This document shows, piece after piece, positions 10,582 to 21,593 of a stretch of DNA of 39,225 nt; positions within the stretch are counted from its first letter, which is position 1; each line of letters opens with the position of its first letter. Under the pieces are notes generated by a model. It saw only the letters and a program-made list of their open reading frames with translations, was not told the DNA's origin and ran no database searches. The translations under genes and the position numbers were made by a program. Source of the stretch: Scytalidium lignicola (lineage: Eukaryota > Ascomycota > Leotiomycetes); assembly GCA_002812745.2 (NCBI GenBank), contig NCSJ02000376.1:1-39225 (forward strand), written 5' to 3'.

Positions 10582-12338
10582 GTTATCTAGCAGCCTTAAC
10601 GCTTGAAAAGGCTAATTTAACATTAATTTAATGTTGTAGAAGTCATAGTTATTTATTCTATTTCTTTAAAATTATATTTAGTGGTATTTAATTATTGTGT
10701 TAATCTCGGATCATACTTCTGCTAGACTAAGTCTTGGCTGGTCTGAGGATTTGTCTCGTCGTGAGCTTACCGGCTTCGCTCATCTTTGGTTGACGTAACC
10801 TGCTTGTATCTCAATCGACCTTGAACGGAACCCCTCAGAATCTTGAGGTTTGGATCTTAGTTTTCTGAGGGGTTCCGTTTTTTGTGCGAATAAAACTACA
10901 CTAGCTAATAAATGCTTGTATACCTATCCATTACCCATCAAAACACTAAAAACAAGCAAACAAACTTAAATTACACCGGCCAACGATAAAGCCAATAAAA
11001 CCTTATGCATTAATACCCATTTACAAACTTTAATAGAGATAGTTCGATATTGAATGTCAACATGAGTGCGTCTCATCTCTATCTTTGACCCTGAGTCGTG
11101 AGTCCTGAGCCCGCCGATGAGTCAACTGGAATTATGTTCAGGGGGACACGCGGGAAGAGAGAATGACAGATAATTGCGTTGATATCCTTCCAGAACTATT
11201 TCTGGGAGATCTAAGATCATAGTCTGAGTTAGGCCTTTACGTATGCTTTATGAGTCTAGAACGTTATCTTCTCGACATCCTCTCGCCAAGCTCTGACACT
11301 TCAATCCTACCCACACTTGTTATAAATCGATAAAGTAGTTGAGATTACCGACATGATAATGACCTTCTTGCGCTCGAAATTTTTTTTGATATGTGGATTG
11401 TCTCTCTCCTGCAGAGAAGTGTGCCACTCGCAAGAGTAATTTGTCCTTACCCTGAAACCTGCCAGTGCCGTGCTCATCTAACTCTTAAATACTAAGCCTA
11501 CTAAAAACAGGCACTTCATGCAAAGTTGAACATTCAAAAATAGAGTATTCTGTGAGATAGTTAAGTGGAGCTTAACTTCGGAAAATAAATTTTATTTTGA
11601 GTTTAATGCGGCTTGTTTGATTTTTGTACGTAAAGGGGTTGCAAGAAAAGGCTCCTGCACCCCCCCNACGTACTCTTTAGTTAGAATTCTCTGGATTCGT
11701 GCTATAACACCATTTCCTTCTTAATCTTTATTTTAGCCTTCTTTATATGCATTCCTTTTTTTTTCTCTTCTTATATTTGAATAAAGAATAATATTGTGAC
11801 GGAGAAGTGTAGTATTATTGATAATAGCTGGATGGATATCAACAACCTACCTTTTCAAGTCCAAGACTACGTATATCCCTATCCAGAAAGAATTTACAAG
11901 TTGGATTTTGATTAACGTCTAATTTCCAACTGTTGGCCATCCTTCGATTACCATAGCACGGTCAAGTGTCAAATGACGTAACAAACATCTCCATCAACTC
12001 TACTCATTACCTGAAGCTCCACAAACTTTGCAAACGAGGGCATAAGTGTAGCTAATGATAGAAGGTGCTTAGTGGGCAGGGAAGCAATTCGGCAGTCCTA
12101 TATTTCCAAAGATATCAACCAAGACAAAACTTTGTCTCTACTCTCCCAATATTGAAGAGTTGCCGTTTCGTTTAGAAAATTTAATGGTGAAGTAACAGTT
12201 AGGATGCGGAAGGATAAATAGTATCCAGCCCTCATACTGGACGCAATCTGAATTTTGATTAAATACCTATTTATTATACAAACTCAGACCACTTGCTCAG
12301 CAAACAGAGAGTACCTATGCTTTTGTAATATCCCAGTC
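10582..12338. other. Intergenic, no gene seen
   Basis: About 1.76 kb without supportable coding sequence. It holds the inverted repeat at 10824-10879 and a single N at 11667 directly after a run of C. AT-rich stretches occur at 10610-10690 and 11570-11800. Confidence 0.55.
10824..10879. repeat. Perfect 17-bp inverted repeat with 22-nt loop
   Basis: Left arm AACGGAACCCCTCAGAA (10824-10840) is the exact reverse complement of the right arm at 10863-10879. The 22-nt spacer lies between, and a T run follows the right arm. It would fold into a strong hairpin as DNA or RNA. It lies about 240 bp after the stop of the PD-(D/E)XK gene, so it could be in that transcript's 3' region or be the remains of a small transposon. 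Confidence 0.7.
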
Positions 12339-13490
12339 TCAGTCTTCAAGCATCAACTGCTTGACAAGCTGTTTGGCCTCCTCGCAGTCTTCATCGTTGT
12401 AAAATTTAAGCCCGAAGGTGTACATAAAGTTCATTGAGTTCTGATAGTTAGAATCAATAAATTCGAGTTCGGCAGGGGTAAAGAGGTAATCCACAACATG
12501 GCCCTCAAGATCATCTTCCACATCTTCCACATCTTCCACATCTTCCACATCTTCCATATCTTCCATATCTTCCATATTATCGTGTTCATCGTCGTCTTGC
12601 ATAAAANGAACGTAGGATCCTGCGACCTTCTTCTCTGTGATCCTCTTTGTAGATGTTCAGGCCGAGTGTTCTCAGGAACTTAAACTCGTTTCCATAATGT
12701 TCCTTTAGCCATTGCTTCTCCTCTATTGTATAATACCCTTGATCATCTTTGTAGTTTGTATCGTTGGCTCGGCTAGGACTTGGATCGGTTGTTAATTCTA
12801 TGCCAGCCTTGAAAGTCTCCCATCTCTTCCGCTCATCATCAGGCCACGTAGCACGAATAAAGTAGAAACATGAGCTTGTGAACGCAGACACCCCGACTCG
12901 TGGACCAACTGGAGGTCCACTAAGCCTGACCTGAAAAAATCTAGCTTCGGGCTTCGGTTTAAAGTAGGCAACACGTCGGCCTTGCTTGTCAATAATTGAT
13001 CCAGAGGATCCCTCAGTGAAGTGCGTTTCAACATCATAGTCATGAAGAACCGGGTTTCCTATGATGTTGCAAATGCCTGACGGAATGTGAAGGACATTAG
13101 TAAGACGTAGGATGCTATGAGCATCGTGCCCTGAAGTGGATGGCGACCGTTTTGTTGGTAGTTCAACAGTGCCAATTCCCACGACTTGGGCTGTCGAGCT
13201 CGTCGCGAATCCTGTTATAATTGATTCAAATGGAACATAATCATGACCGAACCATGCTCGATCCTTCGCGACACTAGATATAAAGTTAGTACTCGAATTG
13301 GGTTACGACGATGAGTGTATAAAGCGAGAAAATTTTCATGTCCATCAGAACGAATGTTCCAATACGTCCTGAGTATCTTATACGTAGTATACACGCAAAA
13401 TACTCACTGAACGTTGGAATTATTGGACCATACCCAATCTGGACACAACAGAGACGGCTTCTGGGTTGATGTCACCGTAGCCATTATCAT
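12339..13490 (-). CDS. Copia Gag-Pol protease-like stand-alone protein
   Basis: Two exons: 13490-13408, then 13273 to 12339. Intron 13407-13274 has donor GTGAGT, branch TACTAAC and acceptor ATCTAG, and joins to NVHVAKDRAWFG. Residues about 19-135 follow the copia protease layout: CPDWVWSNNSNVHVAKDRAWF, VVGIGTVELP, LRLTNVLHIPSGICNIIG, then a strand pattern ending FQVRLSGP. Where active copia proteases have Asp-Ser-Gly after W, this protein has Ser-Asn-Asn, so protease activity is unlikely. The second half has two related modules (GNEFKFLRTLGLNIYKEDHREE and NSMNFMYTFGLKFYNDEDCEE) separated by a Met/Val-Glu-Asp repeat. A single N at 12607 shifts the frame. Dropping it joins both halves, giving about 338 residues. 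Probably a domesticated retroelement gene; role unknown. Confidence 0.7.
12512..12574. repeat. 9-bp coding minisatellite, seven units
   Basis: Seven units of CATCTTCCA or TATCTTCCA in a row. On the minus strand they encode alternating Val/Met-Glu-Asp in the acidic linker of the copia-protease-like gene. Unit length is a multiple of three, so copy-number change would keep the frame. Confidence 0.85.
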
Positions 13491-13998
13491 CGACGGCTGA
13501 TGGATGCCAGCGTTTCGTGGAATGCCAGTGCTTTGTCCGGTGATCTCGAAAACAAGATGGTGGTACTGAATTTTGGTCGAATTTAACCAGGAAGCTGAAC
13601 GTAGCACGTCTGTAGATCAAGGGTGTTGAACAGGCTACGGCTACTGTTATCATTGGTACGTACGCGAACAGTATGAATTTCAACTATCAAAAACAACTAG
13701 CTAATAACCGCTACAGCTGGGGAAATACACCCATATCATATACGCACCTGTAAACGTACGTTTCATGTGAAAATGTCTCACAGGTATGATAATTGCCCCG
13801 ACTCCGACTCTATGACTTCATATGGCTTCAAATACCTGAGGCTACAACAAAGGGGATCTAAAAAGCGGTCAGGTGACGTGCGACGAAAAGCGGGGCGTAA
13901 CCCCCCGCCATGGTCAGCACAGGTTGGGGGTGGTGCGTGTTTGTCGTGTTGTCCACCTCCCTTAAATCTTGTTCCACAACCACCCCAAGTCCGCTCTG
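13491..13998. other. Intergenic, shared 5' and 3' flank
   Basis: Upstream region of the copia-protease-like gene and the sequence following the monooxygenase relic. Open frames here on both strands are short and overlap each other without a recognisable family. Confidence 0.5.
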
Positions 13999-14945
13999 TT
14001 AACACAAGTAATGATCCTGCAGCATACCCAAGAGCAACCGAGAACGTTCCCTCTGCTCTGCGGAGGCATTCCACCATTCCAAATCTGGTCCCGAAAGAGG
14101 TTCGAATCCACCCGCTATCAAATCCTTATTAACCCAGTCCAACAGGCTCGGGAGCACAACATCATCCAGCGAAAAATGCTATTGAGCAAAGTTCCCCGCA
14201 GAACCAGGCTCTTCCGCCGCCTCTGCTCCCCCTTCATTGCGCCCCCTGAGAGAAGCCGCACACGACCCGCGAACATGACCGCCAGGACCTGGGCTTGAAA
14301 ATCATGGGGCGAAAAGGTAGAGGCGAAGTGCGTGACCCCTATGAAGGCCAGAGTCGTGTCAAGGATATAAAAAAGATATCCTCGTGTAGATTATCTACGG
14401 TTCGGCCATCGGCGGTGGTAACCACCTTTTCGTCTGCGTTTTGGAGTGAAGTGAATGGCTGCTACAGAACAGGACCAAGGGGTAGGTGGTCAGGTAGCCA
14501 GTTGCTATTATGATGTGGTGGATGTTCTCCAGTACTCGCCCATCTTGGAGGATGACCTATCCTGGAATAGGGCTGTCGTCGTTCAGCGGCTGTGGACCTA
14601 GGTCGGGTTCGTCTTGGTCATGTGATGAATGTTGCTTCCATGGCCACTTTTACGGCGTTTTCATGACTTGCTTGATCCCGGAAGTCGACTGTGGTGCCAT
14701 TTGCGCTCATGTACACCATCAAGGCCCTCACTTTTCAAAGTGTGAAAATAACTTTAAAATTATTTTTATGCTCTTTTAAAAGGTGAATAACAAATCCGCA
14801 TATGTAGACCTAGTGTGAAATTCCCAGCGTGCTACCAACCAACACCCGGGCACTTTTATCTTGTAGAAGGGTGAGGCTCTTGGTTGTAAAGTGCCTCCAC
14901 ACACGAGTTCCGGGAGAGTGGGCCACGGGGCGTTCCATAATCGAT
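13999..14945 (-). pseudogene. Flavin-containing monooxygenase relic (C-terminal half)
   Basis: Reading the minus strand across three frames gives the C-terminal half of a fungal FMO. VILQDGRVLENIHHIIIATGY (14558-14494) carries the FMO ATGY signature. Next come VVTTADGRTVDNLHEDIFFI and, in another frame, TTLAFIGVTHFASTFSPHDF with QAQVLAVMFAGRVRL. The last part is SLLDWVNKDLIAGG to a TAA at 14001-13999. Nonsense codons lie at 14559-14557 and 14181-14179; frameshifts lie near 14445, 14370 and 14235. A weaker stretch at 14820-14945 (KSARVLVGSTLGI) resembles the NADPH-binding segment, separated by an AT-rich insertion. FMOs oxygenate nitrogen or sulphur in small molecules using FAD and NADPH; this copy cannot encode an enzyme. 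The N-terminal FAD-binding half is missing. Confidence 0.75.
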
Positions 14946-15499
14946 AGCTATATGTCTTACATTGCCAATCCTAGCCCTGGCGTCACACAAGGCTTGAACT
15001 ATTACAAATTGTTGGCCATTAGCTCGATATTTNAAAAAAGTGTCCCAGTTGGGTGCTAAATAATATCATTGGTCTGGAAGGCCTGGTAATATACAAGGGA
15101 GTAAAATATAAAATCTAATTAGCCCGTACCCTGTATCTCAATTGCCTAAATACGTAAATTCTATATAATATAGCGATAGCCCACGGATAATAAACTTTGG
15201 CTATCTAGATGAGACCGACTTGATAAGGCTTACAGTGCAGTGTTCAGCTGATGGTTAGCGCCAATCCAATTACAAGCGCAGCCAGCAGCCACCACTTTAC
15301 TCTCAGCTGGAACAACAATGAACAGAAAGGACAGGTAGGACAAGAGATGAGCAAGGCCCGATGGCAGCACATTCGTGTGGTGCGGCATTCTTCCCATGAT
15401 TGGTGTATTGAGCGGTATTCAAGGGGCAATTCTACGCCGGAAGGACTTCTTGTAGTAGCTAGTTCTAATCTTCTGGCTAAAACACATCGAGCTATTTAT
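14946..15499. other. Intergenic, no gene seen
   Basis: About 550 bp with an N at 15033 beside a run of A. No protein family was recognised. Part of it may be unrecognisable 5' remains of the monooxygenase relic. Confidence 0.5.
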
Positions 15500-16450
15500 T
15501 TATAATAAATCGTTATAACTTGCGCTTCGAATAGGACTTGTAGGGTTTTTGTCTATAGATCTTGGCTCCCTTATCATAAGTGAAGTTTTCACATGCTTAG
15601 GGCCTCCGTAATGACTTAAATCCAACATAATGTCGTCTACTTCAGTCCATCCATGTTTCAAGTACAATCCCAATCCCTTTGGACTCGCCTGGATGAAAGA
15701 CTTCGCTTTATCTTTATCCGCTAATTCCAAGACTGGGGATAGAAGCTGACTGCCAAGGCCCTTCCGTTGGTATTCTGGTCGAACGGCAAGGATGCTCATA
15801 ACTTATAATATGTCAATATAATTGAATGGAAAATGCAGGAAGAAACGAACAATAGTGTGTTTCTGGCACAATCCATTTCTTTCTCCCACGGATACATTTA
15901 GTCAAGAACTCAAGAACTATCTCTTCATTTGATCCTGGGACCTGCGGTTCGTTGTGTATTGCTGTTTCCGGGTCTTCGGTGACAGGATTGGGAGTGTGGG
16001 GATATTCCCATTTGCTGAAGGCAACGAACTTGCTTTGAGGGAATTAAAGATCAGTATTCATGTCCTATGACATCCTGCTTCTACCATTTTATAACGAGAA
16101 TCGAATTTAAATGTCGCCGTACCACAAAGGAAAAGGGCAGAAAAAAGGCCACTAAGCTGAATATTATGTGTGCCTTTTTCTACCTTGTGGAGAAAGGCAT
16201 GGCTAGAGGATAATAAAATGCTCCAAACAAACTCAGTCTCCTTATGCACCGCCTTGAAATACTTTGCTCCATGAGCTGTATAGCTTTTCTCATAGTTCTT
16301 CAACGATTTCTTCTTTAGAGCCTTCAGGTCACAACGAGGATAAAGGTACGCCATAATGGGGTCGCTGGCGAACGCTTCGTGAAATATGTCTACACAGTCA
16401 GACATATCCGATAGTTCGCAGGGCAAGATTTTAAAGTCAAGAGAAGTCAT
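15500..16450 (-). CDS. GNAT-family N-acetyltransferase
   Basis: Three exons: 16450-16233, 16032-15851, 15801-15500. The introns are 200 nt (donor GTTTGT, acceptor AAAG) and 49 nt (donor GTTCGT, acceptor ATAAG). Phases agree throughout, giving 233 residues, a normal length for fungal GNAT proteins. Exon 1 has the N-terminal helix pair (DCVDIFHEAFASDPIMAYLYP). Exon 2 supplies the central strand KFVAFSKWEYP. Exon 3 holds motif A, LAVRPEYQRKGLGSQLL, with the acetyl-CoA pyrophosphate-binding Q-x-x-G-x-G at residues 145-150, then the YLKHGW motif B end. It likely transfers acetyl from acetyl-CoA to a small amine or protein; the substrate is not evident. Both donors are weaker than average, so the exon edges are the least sure part. 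Confidence 0.8.
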
Positions 16451-16958
16451 TTTTTTCTAGAAAGTTATGACAAGCAGATGGTGGGTATTTCTTCAGACGT
16501 TGAGGTCCCGAGATAATTACTGTAGCCTAGCTCCTTTCAATTCAAGCACTAAACGGCATCCCTGCGAGCCGAGAGTCCCTGTCATAATCGACGGCGGCCA
16601 CTAAACCATAGATATATCAATGTCAAATAGTATCAATCTATTGGTAGAGCTCTAATCTTATATTCAACACTCTGTAGCTCCTAAATATGTGTTTTGTTTT
16701 GAACAACCTACAATAAAGGTTTATTATTTATACTCTAATAACTATTAACCTTTATGCCTTATTTCTTTACGCTATAGTTTTTCTTCCCCCTTAATGATAT
16801 TCTTATAGCATAAAACTCTAGCATAATAGAATTTTACTACCTGACTTTCTTGTAAAAATTTGTTTTACTCCTAGCTTGGAAAAAACGGAAAATAGTAATC
16901 GAGAAGCATCGCAGTGTATAAACCCACGACATACTTCTCGGCTGGTTTTTGCTATTTC
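16451..16958. other. Intergenic, AT-rich
   Basis: No coding signal. 16600-16880 is clearly AT-rich, with T and A tracts. It lies between the 5' end of the GNAT gene and the 3' end of the NACHT gene. Confidence 0.5.
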
Positions 16959-19900
16959 CTAGGGCCTCAGACGCCAAGAGTCAACTGTGGCTGGCACGTG
17001 GCTGGTGGCGTTTCCCCCTAAGGCTGGATCCCTGGTTGGCCTGGAGTATTCGCCTGCTTGTGCTGCGTGCTGTTGTTGCATAGCTAACTGCTGCGCCGCA
17101 ACCTGCTGTTGCTCCACAAGCTGCCGAAACTGCAAACTGGTCAGCATCACCATTTAAACTGTTAGCATAACGCCGCCCACGTGATATTGTGCCCGTTGTG
17201 GCAGCTGCAGGGCCGCCTGCTGTTGTTCCATCGCCTGTTGTTGAGCTTGAAGAACGACACAGGTTAGCTATGTTTGACCTATATGAGACTCAGATACATC
17301 TGTCAAGGCAGCCTCGGCAGATCCTTTCCAAAAATAAGGAAAACACGAAATTACGTACAAGTCATGGCTTGCTCGCCTACAGGGGGGTAGGTGAATCATT
17401 TCTCGCACTGGCAAAATAGGGGTAGCTGGCGGTGGTGGCAGTACGTCATCTATTTTCATCCCGAGATAGCTCTCGGGACTCTCTCCGATGTCCAGTTCGT
17501 GGACCAGTTCCAGATCCGATTTAAGGTCAGTAAGCGACTGGGGATTTTGGCGAGCTTGATGCGAGAAGGGAGATGTAGCAGCACTCGAATTAAGGTTTGC
17601 CCCAGATGCTTTCTTTGTAACACGCTGTAGTTGGAATTTAGTGATTTTCTGTATAAACGGTTACAAAACATTACCTTTGCCTTTGAATCCTTCGGGTCTT
17701 TCTTGGCGTTCGGATTGGCTTTGTTTGCCTGTTGACGCGTGGGAGGAGCTGCACCATGCTGAGGAGAGGATGGTTGACCATTAGCAGTAGGGTTCGCTGT
17801 TAACGTAAATAGGCTTGAAATTTCAGGTAGCTTTGTTCGTTGCTGTGGGATTCCCATGGCTGGTTGACCAGGTCCTTGCTGTGGTGGTTGTTGAATCATA
17901 GCAGTACCGTTTGGCTCCGCTCGCCAACTACTATCCTCCCAATAATGACCAGTCAGTTGTTCCTGTTGCAGCTGCCTCAACCGTTGCTGTTGTTGAGGTG
18001 TCAGGTCATTGGGAATACCCTGGCCCATATTTACTTCCGTACCATTCATTTTATATATAGGAGCTATTTTAGGGTCTATCTGAATATCAGGTGGAATCGT
18101 GCCTGACTGAATATTGGAAAGGTTTACAGCGGGCGACACGAGATATGGGGATGAATTGGTACCAGTTTTCTTTACCATATCTGCATTATTCCGCAATCGC
18201 TCTGTCGGAATTTGCCCAACTTTCCGTATCGATTTTCGTGGTGCCGGAGTGGGGTTGTGATAATTGTTCACATGGTTCTTCAGGGATTGGGCCGACATGA
18301 AAGGAGGGTACTGGCAACTAGGAAAAGTACATCGGAACCGCCGCTTGTGGACCATCTCGTGCTCCAGACGAAGCTTTTCGGACTCAAACCCCAACGTTGC
18401 CCGGGGGCAATAATTCAGTCGACAGGTGAACGCTGAGGTGCGAAACTGGGTCTTGAATAGTTCCAGTTCTTCGGCAGAGACTCCAGGATAATCGCTTTGG
18501 CTAAGTAACCACCCGACAGTCTCTTGATAGGACACGAGCATGGCCGATATCCCATCTAAACAAGGAGATTCGTATGATGGTTGGGTGTTCTCGTTAGGCA
18601 CTATACTCGGTGTCAGTCAACTGATCAACATTGGTTGTCTTGTGTTCAATGGAACCTGCCATTTACTCGCAGAAGTTCAGCTTCAAGTCGCAGGAGCGAC
18701 CTAGCTTCCAAAGATGCTTTAACGTGCTTGTGAAGAACCGGATGCTGTCGCAGTGATCCTAGCCGCTCATCCAACAAGTCCGACTTAGACTTCACTTCTT
18801 CAGCCGTCGTAGGTTCAACTGCCAAGTCGAGTTTATGTGCAAGTTGATTAGCGAGAATACATAATGGCGAAGTTATGTCAAGACCATTAGCAGATATTGC
18901 GTGGGACAGAATGTATTCTGTCCAATACTCAGTGGCATATATATGAAGGCCATGTAGGCCCTTGACCACACGGAGACATTTTGTCTGTTCTGGGTATATC
19001 TTGCTGAAGACTTCTAGTCCAGAGAGGAAGCAAGTAACAGCAGCTATGCCATGTTCTCTCAGCACTTCTTGTTCATTAATAATTAGGTTGCTCGAAGACG
19101 ATTGGAGATATCTGTATATTTTGTTAGCGACTTCTGCCCCCAGTTCTTGGTACCTATGCCTCGTACTCTTTCACAGAGACGTGAATGAAAGCCAATGTTG
19201 TGTCACGCCTTTCTTCAATGAGAGGGCCACAGATATCCAAGGTGTACTCAGGAGCGAGGAGGTCTACTTCCGGGTCCCCAGAGCTGAAAGAGACAGCAGA
19301 CAAAAATTCGAGCCTTTTTAGCGGGCGTTTTGCAAAAGCGATCCAACCGAGGATACATTTAATGCGAGATATGGATCGATCATCTAAATGAATGAGTATC
19401 TGAGTCAAAATTTTTCGATAGCTAGAGAAGAATTAGTATACGTAGATTCACGATACGGGTATGGAGAAAGCGACAAATCAGTGAGTCTCTCGGGTAGCTG
19501 ATTTACAGAGGTTTTGATTTCGTTGCCACTATAAAAGATATTTGTGGCGAGGTAATCCAGGACTAGTCGAGCGTAAAGAAACATTCCTTACAAGGAGTTA
19601 GAGAGACTCTGGCCATTAGGTTGGCTAGTTTGGGTGGACTCACCATCCGCCTTCTTCGCAATCCCGCGCTCGATTTCGTCAATTTCGCCTGGCCTTATAT
19701 GTAGTTGACGGAACTTTTGTTCTAAAGACTGCAACCTCTGAGATGCATACAGCCGTATCGCCTCTTGTAAGTGCTCCTTCTCATTACTGAGGGAGACTGT
19801 CTGCTTTTTACGAAGATAATGCGATAGGACTGGCGAAGTACGGCTTGATATGAGAACTTTGCAGGTCGCACCTCCAGATGAGGAGGGCTGGGTCGCGATC

Positions 19901-21204
19901 TGATTCATGAGGCTTACCACACGTGCCTGCTTTTCTGTCTCGCACTCATCCAAGCCATCGAAGATGATCCAAACGTATTCCGTCTGGCCTGGTTCATGAG
20001 ACATGCTTTTAAAAAGAAGTTGCAAAACCCGCTCGAGAGCGGATACTGTTGGTGAATTGTTCCCTAGAATAAACTCTCGGTAGACGTGAGCGACCAAATC
20101 GCCATCCTTTCGGAGAAGTTGCAAGAGCAAGGACTTTAGAATTTGCTCGTACGTCGTAGACGACGCATATGAGTAGGTGCAAAAGTGATGAATAACGAAC
20201 ATTTTCGCTGCTTGCAGGTAGTTGACGAGCTGCGTGGACATTACGCTCTTTCCTGATCCTACAGTGCCTTGTAACCAGAGGACTAGCGTTTCCGGCTTCC
20301 TCTGAAGCCAGGAACTGATCTTGGGAATCTTTAAGGTCCATCCGCAGGTCCCTGGGTGCTTAAGTCCTTCTGTCGATATCGATTCAAAGATAGCCAGTTG
20401 GTCCGATTCGTCAATCTTTAGCCAGGACATGATGGACTGATGCTGCTTAGCAGCCTGTTCCTCTTCGAGGCTGCTTAACTGCTCAAGGCTCTGTTCTCTC
20501 CAGGAGCGGATATCCTGACGCATTTTTTGTGCGTCGGCGATATTACGAGTATTTGCTTCTTGATCAATCAAGGACTCATGACGCTTCATGTCTTCAAGGA
20601 TGTTATCAAAACGTCTCTGGAAGCGACCCCAGGATGTAAGAAACAATAGCTTCCAACCTGAGTGGTATGAGATTATAATTATGGCATGAGAAGGGCACGA
20701 ACACTCACCACTGCGCCGAACAAACTTGTAGGCATGTTTGTGGAACTGAAGAATGTCAGCATAGAAGATAGCTAAGGTCTGCTGAAAATCGAAGTCGCCA
20801 ATAAAGGTGTCACGCAGAATATCGAATCGTCCAAGCGAGGCGGCAATCCTAGAGTAACCCTTGATAATTTGCTCAAAAGCTTCCACGTACTCCGAGGCCA
20901 GCTGCAGAATAAGAGTGATTGGAGCCCATATCCACGATAGATATGGAGTGCCATTGCACAGAACATCTACCACCTTCGAATAGTGTCCCAGTCCTCTAAA
21001 AAGGGGCATGAGCCGGCGCATGTTGCGAAGCGACCCCCTCGCAGCAAGTTGCCTCTCAATCTCAAGTGCCGCATTCTGGACATCCTGAAGAGTCGTAACA
21101 CGGAAGTCGCGCGAATCTGCTGGTGTGATTGTCTGGTTGAGTTCCTCGAACGCCGCCTTTATGGTTTTCCTAGCAAGAGCGGACACTGCGGGAGCAAGGG
21201 GCAT
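16959..21204 (-). CDS. NACHT-domain NTPase with C-terminal C2H2 fingers (fungal NLR-like)
   Basis: Start ATG at 21204 (MPLAPAVSALARKTIKAAF). Exons 21204-20709, 20657-19644, 19586-19475, 19421-19167, 19111-18656, 18605-17675 and 17624 onward are joined by 50-57-nt introns. All six junctions agree in phase, giving 1088 codons before the seventh exon. Domains: an N-terminal DUF7708-like helical region (residues about 60-150); NACHT with Walker A GTVGSGKS (about 295) and Walker B WIIFDGLDEC (about 395); a helical region (FYRKILTQILIHLDDRSIS, HIYATEYWTEY); then two Cys/His finger-like segments near 838-895 (CRLNYCPRATLGF...H, CTFPSCQYPPF...H). The C-terminus is Pro/Gln-rich. Exons after 17359 are uncertain; a Gln-rich frame (QLVEQQQVAAQQLAMQQQ) ending at 16959 is the probable last exon. 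Such proteins are signal-transducing NTPases tied to fungal non-self recognition. No lesion was seen in the first six exons. Confidence 0.82.
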
Positions 21205-21593
21205 TCTTAACAGTTCTGTTACCGCGTGTTGATCTCGACACACTGGTCTAAGATGACAGAGCGTGAAGGGAGTGAAGGAGAAAGATAGCAGGTTGCAATC
21301 AAAGAATTAGGAGGTTTTGTCGCCGCAGTCGAAGTTGGTAACTAAGTTGGGCAGCCAGCGCGAAACACAGCCACTGCCATTGGCACACGCTGAGAGGCTG
21401 AACACACCCACAGCCAGTAGTATCATTGTGTGTGTGTGTACACCGCAGCTCTGCTGCTGACTAGCGCTCAGCATCCGAGTCATTGTTCTTTACTACGATA
21501 AATACATTTACTATCCTGACAGCCCTTAGCTACAAATAAAGAAATTTTACGACCATGACGATTTGTTGAGCCGACTCTCCAGTGACATTTCAA
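21205..21593. promoter_or_regulatory. Divergent promoter region, NACHT gene and SNF2 gene
   Basis: 389 bp separates the two divergent start codons. It contains a TG dinucleotide repeat at 21427-21439. I assign no TATA box with confidence. Confidence 0.5.

Noticed and set aside
10613..10640. Palindrome AACATTAATTTAATGTT after the PD-(D/E)XK gene
   Set aside because: A short AT-only palindrome in AT-rich DNA is expected by chance.
14091..14112. GGTTCGAATCCACC, like a tRNA T loop
   Set aside because: It is the complement of the coding relic of the monooxygenase (GGFEPLSG); no D arm or anticodon arm was found upstream.
13767..14513. Plus-strand frames over the monooxygenase relic
   Set aside because: They are antisense shadows; the minus strand carries recognisable FMO motifs in the same interval.
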